A stretch of DNA of 64,000 nucleotides. It comes from Larix kaempferi. Lineage: Eukaryota; Streptophyta; Pinopsida; Pinales; Pinaceae. Shown here piece after piece: positions 45,801 through 59,148 of this stretch. A program made the position numbers and the translations under genes. Location of the stretch: positions 40,840,001 through 40,904,000 of the forward strand of contig BSBM01000106.1 in the NCBI GenBank assembly GCA_027924585.1, read 5' to 3'. A model generated the notes under the pieces. The model was not told the origin of the DNA and ran no database searches. It saw only the letters and a program-made list of their open reading frames with translations. Position 1 is the stretch's first letter. Each line of letters opens with the position of its first letter.

Positions 45801-48800
45801 TGTCACCTACCCAAATTCTGAAAATATTATTATTATTGGAAAAATACTTTATGTTAATTTTTAATTACAAATTTTTGTAATTATGACCAAGTTTGTTCAA
45901 GGATGAATGTGATTACTGAATTATTATTATTTAATAAATTAAAGTAGGAGACAAACACCCAAGGGAACTGTTAAATGAGTGTTCATTGACCCACTAGGAG
46001 GAATGGAACCTGTTAGAAGGCATGGGACAGATGGCAGCAATTGCACTTCACCGCTAGATGTTGGTTATGGGACAACTACCCCTACAAATGTGGCATTATC
46101 CCCCAGGTGGAGAGAGTGAGCAGGCAGCTCATTTAATGACCAGTTAACAACTGAAATGCCTAGGCAGCCTACATAAGGCAAATTCGAATTGAGCAGGCAG
46201 CTCTTACACAATATTTTCTGCAGAAATATTCCTCATGTGCATTAGGTGATCACTGAGAGATTCGAATAAGGAGGCTATGTGAGAGTGCAACTGTAAGTCT
46301 GCAAATTATTCTGAGAAGGAGAACCAGAGGTGTTGGTGTAGGTCCCTTTGACTGCTAAGTCTTTAAGACTGAATAATTATTGCTACTGCAAGTTGAAGTC
46401 CTAAGCTTCTAAGTTTCTTCCTCCTGGTGGTTCAGTGAACAGGCTTGGGGGTCCGAAGGCAAGTACTTGGCTGTATTCAGGAATTGGTTGAGTGGAACAG
46501 GATCCTTGGGCTGTTTGTTTTCCCTACAGATTAACCAAGTTTTGTTGTTTCCTATGTTGTTTACAGTTTAATACTTATCTTTAGTAAAATTATCAAACTT
46601 TGTTTTGTAAAAGAATTTATTTTTTGATCTATGTTTAAGTCTAAATGATAAATCTTTGTTAAAGATATGATTTGATAACCATCTCTATATTTTTCCACAT
46701 GCTATTATTTGCATCGTACTCTAGTATAGAGAAGCAAATTAAATGATAGATGAGAGATAGGCAGATTTCCATTAATTGGACAAATAATTACAGTACGTGC
46801 TTTGTTTACAATTTCGTCCTGTATCTAATCATAGTATGAATTTACTATATAGCATCGACAGTAATAGAGAATTCTTTTGTTATTTAATAAAAGAAAAACG
46901 TAGTCTATTTTCTACACAGTCCTATGTTTTTCTTTTATCCCTATTCATTTAAGATAGCAAGTAAATACGATCAAATTAAACATTTTATGATTTCCAAGTA
47001 ATAACATTTTCAAGATTTAACAGCTGCAGAAACTAGTCACTATTTGGCATTATACATACTTTACTTCTGCACAGATTTATAGTTTTCATTTCAACTAAAT
47101 TTATCTCAGATAGAAATATTATACATTTCCGTACTATACATTTAATGATTTTCTAGCATTTCAAATTTCACGAAATATTGTAGCTGCAAATTTATTTCCA
47201 TACAATTTTTGTTATGAGCAAACACTTTTCACTTTTCTCATATTTGTCATAGATTGTTTCCAATACAAATGTATTTTCAATAATTAGTTTTGTATCAATC
47301 TAATACAAATATTCATATTTTATTTTACATTACTTATACTTTTGTTTCCAATCTTGAATATCTCAAAATAGTATCAAACCCTATTTTATTTCCAAAACCT
47401 AGAATTAAATACACAATCCTTCATTGTTCTACTCAAGCCTTTCATGGCGAATCTTAAACATTTATTTTTCAAACCCTAGCTAACATTTCGAAAACTTCTT
47501 AAGATAGAATTTTTCACACAGCAGAAAGCACGAATCCTTATCATTGTTCATTGAAAATTTATAACCCTAGTAGAACACATCTCAACATTTGAAAAGAGTT
47601 ACACTATCGGCATTGTTTATACACAGGTTAAGTTTATGGTCCATTAGCTTAATGCAAGACAGATAGAAGTCAAAAGGTTCAGGTAGAATACTTTTACGTT
47701 TCAAACTAGACATTGTGGACTATCTTTTGCAGAAACTTTTGACATTTGAATTCATCTCATAACTTTTCCAAAACATTAACTATCGACATTATCGACGAAG
47801 TACAGTAAGCAGTCATTTACTTTTGACCTGAGATAGTTTCATTCTCGAACTTGAATCAACAGTTTTCAAAACAATCTTTTGCTTATATCTTTTTCTAAAA
47901 AAAAAAATTGTATCATTACAGTACAAGAAAACCAATAGCTCAGAAGCAAGAAAAACAAGAACACGACTCCATTTAAAGATTGCTCAACAACATAGTGAAA
48001 ACATGACAGAGACTCTATTATTTATCCATTTAAGTCTTCCAAAAACACATTGGGTCCTTTCCCTCAAACAACCAAAGGTGTTTAGACCAACTCGAAGTCG
48101 GTTACAGTGCTACAACAAAAATCTACTGAGCCAAGCATTAAATGAATGGAGGGTAAACCTATTACATTTTAAAATCAAGTCAAACTAAAAACTTCGCAGG
48201 CATCCATCACTGAAATGTTGCCAACTCTCAGCTTACAGCAAAACACCAACCTAGCCACCTATGAGGTTTCTTGTGAACCACCAGAGCTTACCAAGAAAAC
48301 CGTAGCATTTTCAGTTTATTTTTCTTCAACCATCAACCTCTTTTCGAACGAGTACCTGCCAAACATGCATTGCAGGGTCAAAACAAGATTTTGCAACAAT
48401 CAAATCCAGTATCACAACATTTGTACATTTTTCGATTATTACCTTTCATTTTGGCATGTCGAATAATCGATCCATTTCACTTTCAAAACGACGAAGCAAG
48501 TTGGTATTCTACAATAACCCTAAAGCTATCACAGCAGATCATTATCAACCGTAGGAGATTCGAACCCTATCCAAAACACTTCGGCTTCACTAGAAAAAGG
48601 AAACCCTGTCACTATTTGGATATCGTAGCTAAAATGTAGAAGGTTCAATGCCTGTAACTATTTAGAAGATTTTTTTTTTAGTCACAGGTCGCATGATCGA
48701 ACCCTGAGAGATACTCTCACTAAACCCTACTTTTTGGGCAGCATGTCAGCCATACCCTAGCATAACAATGAAGACTGAAGAGCTTGCAAAATGTTACATA

Positions 48801-50371
48801 TAACAAGGTTTTGGGTAGCAACATCAACGATCGAGATTTGATAAGATCAACGAGCATGGAGATGCCAACGGTGCCATTTTTGAAGGCCGAGCATCTTTGC
48901 AATGATATCCCATTAATTACATCAACCACAACAGTGCTAACAATGCCTACCAAGAGGATATTACAGTGTACAGCTCAGAGGAGAAGTGTCGTGACAACCT
49001 TTCCAACCAGGCTTCCTAGTGGTAAAACCAATCAAAGTTCTCATGGGCGAGCTACATGGGTTGACAACCAGGCTTCCACTATAGAGTTAGGTCATAACAT
49101 TTATTACATGATCGTATTTCTGTCAACCTGTCAAATAACAAATTTAAGGTGCATCAACTCAGCACTCCATTCACGAAGCTTGGGTTAATTCCAAGAGTAC
49201 GATAGACATACTTAGGATAAGAGCTAGGTCATATAGTATAGTTCCATTTGTTGCTATAGTCTCGTTTTATTGTAAGGAGGGAGACACCAGATAATCAATT
49301 TCAAGTTATTGCTTAAATATAAAAATAAATAGAATTACATCGTATTCCATGGTTTGTATATTATAATCATATTATTGCATATTTTAAACATATCATTGCA
49401 AATTGACAATCATATCATTGTAATTTATGTGCATAAGTTCATATAGTTTAAAGTTAGGCATCGTAATATTTGAACTACATGTCATTGTATTATATGAAGG
49501 CATAGTAACTATATAATAGAACTAACCATATAAGTATATGGTTAAACATGATTCCAAGGGCATGTTTTAAGTGATGACATTATACATTATAATGCAGAGT
49601 TCATAACACTAGGCACTAGGATATTCATATACATTATCATATTGTTGACAATCAAATAATGAATTCAGGATTTAGAATAATCCAAGTTCTGTAGATGCTT
49701 AATTTAATGATAAATTCAAAGATGTTCACGATAAAGACAAGAGTCTTATGATATTATTAAATAGTTGTATAACAATTACTTGGACGACATAAATTCATAG
49801 CACTGAAGAGTTTTGAAAGCCAACTTACAAACTAGATTTAGAACCAAGTATCCATACCTCTAGTCACTGGTGTCGCAGGGAAGTACTTAGCACTTTACAT
49901 TGACGATTAATTGAAAAACACAAGTACTCTAAATATTATGTTGTCTTGTAGATATCTTACCTGCGGTCTGCACATAGAAACATTTTCAAATGCCTTAGCT
50001 TTTGCAACTAAGCTCCAGGGTGCCTCATAGGACCCGTTTTTTATCAAACAAACAAACTGTCAGCAATCCGTCAAGAATATTAAAGTAGTACAAATTGTAT
50101 CAACATGTAATATTAACCAAGAACTTAAACAAATTTGTAAACTGTACTTGTTTACGTAAGCATACAAAGGTCATTCGTTAAAGAGGATTAACATCCGTTT
50201 ATACCTGAAGTAGAAATTACAACTATATTATCTAAGGATGATGACGTGTCATCGTCATTAATTTATCTTAGTTATGATTTTGATTTCGTTTATATGTTCC
50301 GCATTAAATAATTCTGATAATTATTGCTATTATAATTTTTATTTTTATTTTGGTATTTTCGGGATGTTAGA
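45801..50371 (+). repeat. Gypsy 3' LTR
   Basis: 4571 bases, collinear with the 5' LTR and ending at TTGGA (50372-50376). Differences from the 5' LTR are spread along the whole length and include substitutions and small indels, for example a ~15-base loss near 47042 relative to 29776. Confidence 0.95.
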
Positions 50372-50376
50372 TTGGA

Positions 50377-53300
50377 TGCATGTACTGCTTTAGAGGAAAC
50401 CATAACCTTTGGCTTTCATAGTTTAAATCCATTGAGTAATTTTCTTATGTCCTTCTCTTTCTACTTGGTATATACTTTTCTATTTTCTCCATTTGGTATG
50501 CAAACACACAAGATTCATACCAGCATCGAGGACAATCCGATATGGTATTTACTTGAAATAATTAGAAGGCATGATCAAATATATGAATGGTCTCCCCAAA
50601 TCCAACTTAATTCTATGAAACTAAGATGGCTTCCTAAATATTGGAAAATGCAAATGACTATCACATTTTTTTACATTTTATATAAACTTATGGTGAGATA
50701 AACTATTTTACATTTTATATACAAGTGCACTTGTGTTTGATCAGAGTTCAATTAAACAAAAAAGTTAATTTAACATTGATAATGTACATATCACAATGGT
50801 ATATTATCAAAGTTAAATAAAGATGTAATTGTCTGCAGTTCCTTTAAATGTAATTGTAATGGCTCTATTTGTAATGAAAAAATTCTACTTTACAATGATG
50901 ACAAGTTTCTCCACGGAAGGGTGTAGGGCCCTCCTCGGGACCCTGGCTAGAACATTAAATGAATATATAGTTTAACATATCTGAAACGTGAATTGTATCA
51001 TCATATCAATCACTACAAAAAATATTCCTTAAAAATTTATACAAAAATTATAACAAAAACTTGAAAAGAACCTATTTTGTGATGGTCGATCCCGCGTTTA
51101 TCGAAGTCCTCGAAGTAGTTGCCGCACGATCCAATCAACTCTAGACGCTATTACCGGCTGACCACTCGGTTGAAATCCCTACCTTACCAGGAGTGCTCGC
51201 CTTACCCGATCCCCCTAGCAAATAGGGGTTGTAAGAACATACAAGCCTTGACTCTCCGATGGGATCTCCCAATCCCTAGAGCAGTTATCAACCAAACTCC
51301 TATGAACCAAACTCAAATGAAAACTTCCATTACGAAGTCCATCCAGCATTAGGGAGCAAGAGAGATCATTTTCTCTTCATTCTCCCTTTCTTAAATAGAA
51401 AAATTATTGCATGACATGTGTCCTTTCATGCACAATTTAATTTAATTTATTAATTCTCTAATATTTATTCTCATGCAACAAGTGTCACTTTCACATACTA
51501 GTGTACATAAGTTCTTTTATTCTCTCTTAGTTGTCTCCGTAGTATAAAATTCTCAATCCGTATATCAGTGGGTGCATGTGGAGTTAAAATCTAGATATTT
51601 TCTAGTCTAGATTTGCTCCAAAATTAGTTATCTCTAATTTATTTATTTTTTATTTTAAGCTAATGCATATCTTTCCTAAATCAATGGGTGTGCACAAATT
51701 CTACCCCAATTATCCATTTTTCTATAATCTCAAAATTTAAAATGCTCTTTCATTCAATTATCGTCAATTTTATATTTCCATATGCAAAATTTAATATATA
51801 TATATATATATATATACCTAAATGTTTTAATGCAAGAATGTAAATCTTCCCATTCCTGTCGTTGTCTAGGTACAACTTCTATGGGTCCTTCCGACAACTT
51901 TATTTTCCTTGTGTGGGGAGTACTATGTAGCGATCATGAATAGTTACCGTGATATTCAGACTACACTTTCATGGAGACTAATGGTGATCGATGAATAAGA
52001 TCTTCCTTATTGCGTGCCCCTCAACACATTGTACGCGACCAAATCGTTGTGGCCTCACCCATACGACACACGCTTCCTCGGGTGGGCTAAGATGGCTTCC
52101 GACCCGTGTGTAGAATGTTATTTCAGGGTCAACAGTCCCTCGTCGTACCCCTACGTATATTTATCATTCTTACGACCCATTTTATTCCATTGGGAGTCAA
52201 TCGGTAATTCATTTTACCTACCACTGTACACACTCAAAGCGCACATTAGTAGCACTACACCATATAAATCATATCATCTATAATATCCTGATTTTGACCC
52301 TATTGCATTAAAATTGTAAATGATGTAAATATCATTATTAAATCATGGTGAGGAGCTCAAGGCCAATGCCCCGCCATTGATCTAGCGTTTTATGTATTGG
52401 CAATTTAAAAAAAAATCGATGCATATGGTTCTTGTGCTAGCTATGCACAATAGAAATTAAGACATCATGTAAATATGAATTTTAATGAAATACCCACAAC
52501 TAGCTATGCAATGCAACAAGAGATGGGGGCATGATTCTACAAGGAAGAAGGAGGGAAATTATTCAAACCCTTGAGCCAATGGTGTTAAGCCAAATGTCAA
52601 TGAATGAAACCATAAACCCTCAACTACCCAGTTTGACTTATGCACCCAATCATTTAATTCTTCCAAGAGTTGGTTGAGGTAGTTAATGCCTTGGGAATGG
52701 AGAGGTATGGCAGCCAATTTCATGCATGGGCAAGCTATCAACCTGAGAAAATGTATTTTTTCTTCTTGGGCAAGAAAACACCCACGAAATGGTGCACAAA
52801 GCCATTCTTCACCCATGGTCTTTTCTCTCTCACGCAGTTTGAGCTAGCTGGGGCTTTCTCCTTCACGTTTTACATCTTTTTCCTGCCTTTTCCATAGCTA
52901 GGAGCTCATTTTTGTGTTGCACAATGGCTGGGAGGAAGGGAGTCACGATTTGGAGGTCCCTTGAATGCCCATAAATGTTTTCTGAAAATGAATTTGCTCT
53001 CCCAGGGTTGATTCCCCATCTACCATTTTTGTTTTTGGTTGCCCATGTTTTTCTTCATACCCAACACTTGTGATTTTGCTGTTATGTGCATCCTTGTTTT
53101 GGTTTGAACTTGTGAGATATAATTTAGGAGTGGAAGAGGACCATAATTGGCTTGATAAACCTAGTGAGGAGGTAACCTCTCAAGAATATCAAAAGGGTTG
53201 GCTACTCTTATATGCACACCTTGAGGAACACTAGAATGGAAGGTATGGCCTGAGGGACTCTGTAGTAGTGAAGGGAATACTTCCTTGTACCGGGTGTGTA

Positions 53301-54415
53301 GGTATTGTGGGGACCAAGCTAGATAGATCTTATAGAGGGTATTCATAGCTCTATGGTTGAGCTCACTAGCTTAGCAATTATTCCTCTCCATTGCCTTAGC
53401 AACCTGATAAACCCAATTGTGGATTGGCTTGGTTGATTTTCGTGTATATTTGGCTATGTGTGAGCCCGTCATTCGCTTTTTCCTTGTAGAGATCATGCCC
53501 AGCTCGGGGGCGGCAGTTTTTTTGAGATATTGATGAGCACAACTGGCCTATGGTTGGGTGGAACATTGTAGTTGCATAGCCAGTTGCTCAGGACTACTTT
53601 GTTTTAAGATAAGTACTCTCTTGTGTTAACTCTACAATATATTTATTTGATAACTATCATGAATATCTTGAATGTATGATAGATGTGTAGTTGAATTTAC
53701 TTCCGCTGTGTTTCTCACATTTATACATCTGCATATGTATTTTTATCCCCAATGAATTTTTTTAATAATCATAGAGCCATATGCCCAATTTTAGCATCAC
53801 ATTCTCTCCATCGCACTGGTATGATGGGAGGGGACGTGACATCATCATGCATTTTTATCTTTAGTCAATTCTATTTAAGTCAATATCTTTCATTCACATC
53901 TATGGAATCAAAGGAATCATTCATTATATTCATGCATAACATCTTCATATTTCTCAATCAGTCGAGCATATTCATCATTTGCTAGTCAATCATCAATTTT
54001 CATTCATAAGCATAACATATTGTTCATGTTTATTTAACTGGGTCACTTCAATATCAGTGCGCTCAATAGTCTATTCAATCAACTATATTAAGGTGGGCGT
54101 TACAAAGGGTCTATTGCCTTTTCAGTTTCAATATTCAAGAAGGAAACACATGGGGACAAGTATTGGCACTTCTCAAATCTTTGCACATCTAACGCATTTA
54201 GCTTGTCAATTTAACATAAATTATACAAAACAAATACCATGTCTATAGAAAACATATGTTGAGGGCAGGGACTTGCTACTCAACAACTCCCCTTGTTACT
54301 ATCTCTTCTTACTTTATTAATTGGGTCTCTAATTCTTAAATTCAATATTTATAAATCCACACACACACACACACAGATATCTTCAGATAGCTTATTACTA
54401 TATATTCTTACTTTA
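50377..54415. other. About 4 kb without a recognised gene
   Basis: Open frames up to 109 codons occur (for example 50372-50701), but none matches a family I know and none shows a splice-supported extension. Microsatellites are (TA)n at about 51798-51816 and (CA)n at about 54359-54375. Some words near 50930-50950 and 52276-52290 recall the solo LTR family, so part of it may be very old LTR sequence. Confidence 0.4.
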
Positions 54416-54419
54416 TTAA

Positions 54420-56046
54420 TTGGGTTTATAACATAATTTCAAAGGTTCTGGCCATGAGACTAAATCCATTACTGTCAAAATATATCTCTCTTGAACAATT
54501 TGGGTTTCTTAAAGGGATACTCATCCATGAATCTATAGGGTCAGCCTAAGAGGCCCTTCATACAACAAAAGTGTCCTCCCTTCCAGCTATGGCCATTAAA
54601 CTTAACCTATCCAAGGCCTATGATTGGGTCTTCTAGTTATTACTTATGATCATTTTGCTTCATCTGGGTTTCTCATTTCAAGTTGTGAAATGGATTATGA
54701 TTTGTTTGTTTAGTGCAAAATATCTCTGTTCTCATCAATGGGTCAACATCTCCCTTTTTTCATTCCTCCAAGGGACTGAGACAGAGTTGTCCTCTGTTTC
54801 CTTACATCTTCCTTCTTGTTGCTGAAATTCTTAGTAGGGATATATATCAGGATAGATCCCATAGACAATTACAAGGGATGTCTCCTTTTTGTTGATGATA
54901 TCCTTTTATTTGGGTTGGGGTCTAAGAGCGAGAGTCAAATCTTACAGAGTATTCTGAATCTTGATGCTTTAGCAACATGGATGGATATTAATCATGAGAA
55001 ACCATCTCTTTACACTTATGTCTTGGAGGAATCTTTATCATATAATATTGGAATAACACTTAATATCAATTTGAAGGACTATGATGGTGTAATAATTTAC
55101 TTGGGATTTTTCATAAATCCCAACAATTACAAAAAGGGTGATTGGCAATGGCTCATTGCTAGAATTGAACAAATAATAAATTAGTTGTGAAATTGATGGA
55201 TTTCAAGGGGGGGTAGGCTGGTATTGATAAAATCAGTAATCGAAGCAATTACTCTGTACTAGAATACCCTAGCATATATTCCTAAGGGGGTGCTAAGGAA
55301 GGTCCAAAAAATATGTGTAAACTATTTATGGAAAGGCAATCATGATTTTAAAGGCACCCATTTATCTCGGTGGGGGATTATTTCCAAACCAAAGAATTTT
55401 GCGGGGTGGGGACTAAAATATTTACATCAGTTTGTAAAATCCCTAGATGCTAAATCCAAAGGGAAGGTATTCACTACGTACAATTTGTGGTGTAGGATTA
55501 TACAACAGAAATATATTTCCTCTAACAACCTTTTTGATTGGATACGAGATGAACGTAAGTCCATTCATTAGGTATCTATACATTGAAAGTCTCTTACCTT
55601 AGCATTTACAATGTTAGAGGAACATTTGGCATGGAAAATTGGGGATGTAACACAAGTAAGGGTAGGGACAAATGCAATATTGGGTTGTAGTCAACTTCTC
55701 TTTTTGTCTCCTGAGATTGTTACTCATCTTCATATGCATGGATTTTGTACTTTAAACAAGATTGGGAAGGATGAGAAGACTACCATCTGGACTTAGGGCT
55801 AGCCTAGGGCCCGAGATATTGGATTGGAGGGTCAACATGCACAATGTTGGGATATTTTCCTAGAATAATTGAGGAGAGCTCATATTAGGCTCAAAGAAGA
55901 TCTATATGAACTTGTCCGGGCTTGGAGTAAAAAAAGAGGAGATTATAGGGCAAGTCTGTGATATGAGGCTTTATAGGATCCTGGGACTTTATTCGAATAT
56001 TGGTGGTGGAAAAAAAATTAGAAGGTGAGGGCTCCAACTAAATGCT
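54420..56046 (+). pseudogene. LINE reverse transcriptase fragment, broken
   Basis: The translated pieces follow the order of a plant L1-type RT: LEQFGFLKGILIHESIG (about 54490), KLNLSKAYDWV (54600), [20 protein letters not shown] (about 54770), [11 protein letters not shown] with the catalytic FVDD (about 54885), LGFFINPNNYKKGDW (about 55105), WISRGGRLVLIKSV (55195), YLWKGNHDFKGTHL and WGLKYLHQF (55330-55435), then RAPTKCLL of the C-terminal zf-RVT region (about 56030). Several stops and frame changes are present. The endonuclease part is missing, consistent with 5' truncation. A copia LTR begins within the zf-RVT region at 56047, and no LINE 3' tail was found. Confidence 0.85.
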
Positions 56047-56683
56047 TGTTGAGATATAATACCTATTACAATGATTATGAATAATGATTCTTATAGTTAA
56101 ACAATATTAAATAATGACACACAATAGATTCACACAGTACACATAAATTACCCTGAAAACTCTTTATTAGGAAAACCAACAAACCAATGAGCTCAACTGC
56201 TCATCTATTAGTAACGATTTCTCTTAGATACTCATCGACCATACATACATGAGTTTTGGTAATTATATTTCCTACTCTTCATCTACTTCCCTTCTTCCCT
56301 TACATTTCAAATTTCTATCACATCCTATTCATAGATGCAATACTCTAATTCATGATAACCAAATTAGTTACAATTAACTGCTTTATTAATGGTCATCCAT
56401 AAATTCCTAACAACTTTCAGTTATTTTGTTATAGTTGAATCGATTGAGTCAACTTTAGTTGGTCACCCATTGAGCTTGTTAGTCAAGATCCTGTGCATTT
56501 TTATGCCCATCGACTTCTTGTGCGTTGTAATATACCATCAAATGTACCAAGTCCATGACTCTTGTCGACTAGTCAACTAGACTTCAATTATCTGTTGAAT
56601 TTAACTCCCATCAACTATGTTCAACTAGTCGACTATCGACTAAGGTCGTCGATTTCCATGCAAATAATATACCACTCCCAACA
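56047..56683 (-). mobile_element. 3' LTR of a minus-strand copia fragment
   Basis: The plus strand starts TGTTGAGATA and ends TCCCAACA, giving TGTT...AACA on both strands. A G-rich polypurine tract (AGTGGGAGAA, minus strand) sits at 56684-56694. The RNase H coding remnant lies just upstream on the minus strand. It contains a TCGAC-rich segment at 56430-56660. The element interrupts the LINE. Confidence 0.75.
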
Positions 56684-56694
56684 TTCTCCCACTT

Positions 56695-57338
56695 GTTTTC
56701 TTTGCATAAAAAAGAGATTCAAAAACTATGGTTCTAGTTAACCAGGGACAACAACCCCATTGATTCTCTACACCAAGTAAAATTCTTAGTACACATAGAC
56801 TTTGTTAATGAGTGCATGGCATTTTCAAGGTGTCTAATTTTTATAGCAATACTTTCTGGTTCTCCACCATGTATCTCACAAAATGGTACCGCACATCAAT
56901 ACTCTTTGTCTTTGAATAGTATGTTGGCTTCTTTTCCAGGAAGATTGTACTTTGATTGTCACAATGCAACCTAACAACATGACATTTGAACCCTTTCTCT
57001 GAACACAATAAATGAAACTAAACCACATATTTTCTTGCATGGGTGGCTACCATGTATTTAGCCTCAGTAGTCGACAATGAAACAACTGATTTCCTCCTAC
57101 TCATCCAATTGATTGCTGCACCAAATAGCTTGAAAACGTATCCACTGGTGGAATATCTATGATCAAAATATCCAACCTAGTCAGAGTTGAAAAAACCATG
57201 TACATTTATTTTCTTGTTGTTTTCAGGTTTCCTTTGATAGTAGATTGCATAATCCGTTGTTCCACGTATATACATGAATACTCTCTTGACTGCAATCCAG
57301 TGCTCCTTCCCAGGTGTTGACATGTACATGCTCAATAA
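56695..57338 (-). pseudogene. Copia RNase H (pol 3' end) fragment
   Basis: On the minus strand, from 57338 downward, recognisable segments in order are [64 protein letters not shown] and CDNQSTIFLEKKPTYYSKTK. These are conserved in the copia RT/RNase H C-terminal region. Stop codons occur within. Everything 5' of this is gone: at 57339 a different LTR-like sequence begins. Confidence 0.8.
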
Positions 57339-58409
57339 TGTAATGTCCCCTCCATGATGGCACCATGGGACACTCCACTAACCTATCTAATTCCCATAGG
57401 TTCAAGTGGAATTCAATTTGACTAGCGAATTAATTGGCCTATAGTCATTATGTAAATTCAAATGTAAATCAAGAAGGGGTGACGTGGGTCATAAATTTGT
57501 AATAATAATGGAAATAAATTCATGAATGAGGTGTAAATGTCCTAATCAGCTAAGGAGGGTGCTTAGGAGGATCAATGGGACCCTTAGGAGGTGTATCTCC
57601 CATCCAAGGTGGAAGGAATCCCATCATGAGGGAATCTCATGAGTTCTAACCCCCCGGGCTAAAAATAGCCAAAGAAGGGCACACTAGGGGAAGAGTAACT
57701 CCCAAGGAATCTCATGAAAAGGCATCGGGATAAAAATAGCAAAGGGGGTCATATTAGTGATGTGTAACTGCCAAAGGAATCTATGACAGCTTATGAAAGA
57801 TTCTATGACAAGCTATGACAACTCCAGGTCCTAAATTTAGCCAAGGAGGGTGCATGAGGGGAGAGTGGACCCACAAGTTAGTTGTAAATCCCCCAAATCA
57901 AGGAAGAGAGCCACTAATCCAAATTACCAAAGTTGTCTAAGGTTCTATTTGGTCCAAATAACATTAGAAGTAAGTTGATGTGTCATGAATAGTGATTTTC
58001 TCCATTAATTTGAATTTTATTATTATTACTATTATGAGAGAATTCTAGAATGAAGGGGGAAAGGCCTCAGTGAAGCTTATAAAAGCATGTAGCCACGTGA
58101 TGAAAGGGATTTCAGCCATTTTCATTTTGAATTGGAGATCCATTATGCTTTTCATACTTGCGAGATGTGTCCCTTGCAATTGTAACTAGTTTTGGTGGTG
58201 CAAGATCCCACCCTAGCTAGAATGAGAGGAGGAACCACCATGGTTTCTATACATATATTCAAGTGAATGAGATTATTTCCATGTTCTGTAGTTGGTTCTA
58301 GTTCATATTGGAGTGTTTGAGATCTTAGTTTGTAGTAGTGCAATTTGTTGGTGTTTTCTGGATTGAAGATTGTGTTGTTGTAGCTTTTGGTTGAGGAGGG
58401 CACACTAGT
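57339..58409 (+). mobile_element. LTR-like segment, truncated
   Basis: It begins TGTAATGTCCCCTCC, a form typical of plant LTR starts, directly where the copia fragment stops. A TATAAAAG box lies at about 58079. Parts (CCAAGGAGGGTGC, CTATGACA repeats, ACTAGTTT...AAGATCCC) resemble 62590-62990 in the same order and orientation, which suggests two copies of one LTR family. The 3' end is not seen; a MITE-like sequence starts at about 58410. Confidence 0.45.
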
Positions 58410-58800
58410 CACTAGTACAAAATGAGGAATTAATGACAAAAAATTACTAAAATTTGACTATAAATGACTATTTTTGAGTCGGTGACTAATAGTACCTAAT
58501 TTCCACTATCTTATAGCTAGTTGTATTTCACTAGTCATTAATTGGTTGACTTATTAGTCATTGATTTAGTCATTGATTTAGTCATTGATAGTCACTTATT
58601 TAGTCATTGATAGTCACTGATTTAGTCATTGATTGCCACAATTAATGACCAAATATACGACTAAATAAACTACTAGATGATAACATATTAATGACTAAGC
58701 TAAATATGACTAAACGTTAGTCACGCTATAAGATACTGGAAATTAATTACTAATGGTCGTATATATGCGAATTTAGTCATTTTCTTAGTCACTAATTTAT
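58410..58800. mobile_element. MITE-like inverted repeat with TTAGTCATTGAT subrepeats
   Basis: It begins CACTAGTACAAAATG. The left ~170 bases are complementary to the right part; for example TTTCCACTATCTTATAGC at about 58499-58516 pairs with GCTATAAGATACTGGAAA at about 58725-58742. In between are about five copies of TTAGTCATTGAT. The right end seems to lack its last ten or so bases (no TTTTGTACTAGTG). The structure fits a small non-autonomous DNA transposon. Confidence 0.6.
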
Positions 58801-58803
58801 GAT

Positions 58804-58877
58804 AGGGTACGGAGGAATTGAACCACCAATATCCTACCTATAATTAGGCAGGTGCTCTACAATTGAGCTAGCACCCT
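58804..58877 (-). tRNA. tRNA-like sequence, probably a pseudogene
   Basis: The 74-base minus-strand sequence starts AGGGTGCTAGCTCA and ends CCTCCGTACCCT. The seven-base acceptor stem pairs fully (one G-T). The D stem GCTC/GAGC, the anticodon stem CTGCC/GGTAG (one G-T) and the T stem GGTGG/CCTCC (one T-T mismatch) can form. Box A (TAGCTCAATTG) and box B (GGTTCAATTCC) are recognisable. The anticodon loop has eight bases instead of seven, so the identity cannot be assigned. It directly follows the MITE-like element. Confidence 0.5.
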
Positions 58878-59148
58878 TTACGAAGTTGTTATTACTTGAC
58901 AATGATGATATTCAAACAAATTTTGCTTCATTCAAGCATACAAAATAATGATTACCAAGTTACTATAGATCCATAATGGCACTTGACATGAGACCACATA
59001 GAAAGGTAATAGGCAGAAGTAGCCAAACCACGTTGCACAGTAACCAAAACAATTGCTAGATAAAAACTAAAAGATGGTATTATACTATAACTCATTCCTT
59101 GAGAAAACAACAAAACTAAAAAAAAAAAAACAACAAAAAAGAACATAC

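Larger units (their letters stand above)
28533..50371 (+). mobile_element. Ty3/gypsy chromovirus with ~4.57-kb LTRs, split by a copia insertion
   Basis: The 5' LTR is 28533-33107 and the 3' LTR 45801-50371. Both begin TGTCACCTACCCAAATT and end TTCGGGATGTTA plus two bases. The duplication TTGGA flanks the element (28528-28532, 50372-50376). Inside are a tRNA-Met primer site, gag, protease, RT, RNase H, integrase and a chromodomain-like tail, then a G-rich polypurine tract. Without the inserted copia element it would be about 14.0 kb. Order PR-RT-RH-IN plus a chromodomain indicates a chromovirus; RT resembles the Tekay/Del group, which is inference. Multiple stop codons mean it is non-autonomous. 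The LTRs have about 19 differences in the first ~340 aligned bases by eye. Confidence 0.95.

Noticed and set aside
50372-50701. A 109-codon frame immediately after the gypsy element
   Set aside because: It begins in the target duplication, has no recognisable domain and is not continued on the other side of the element.
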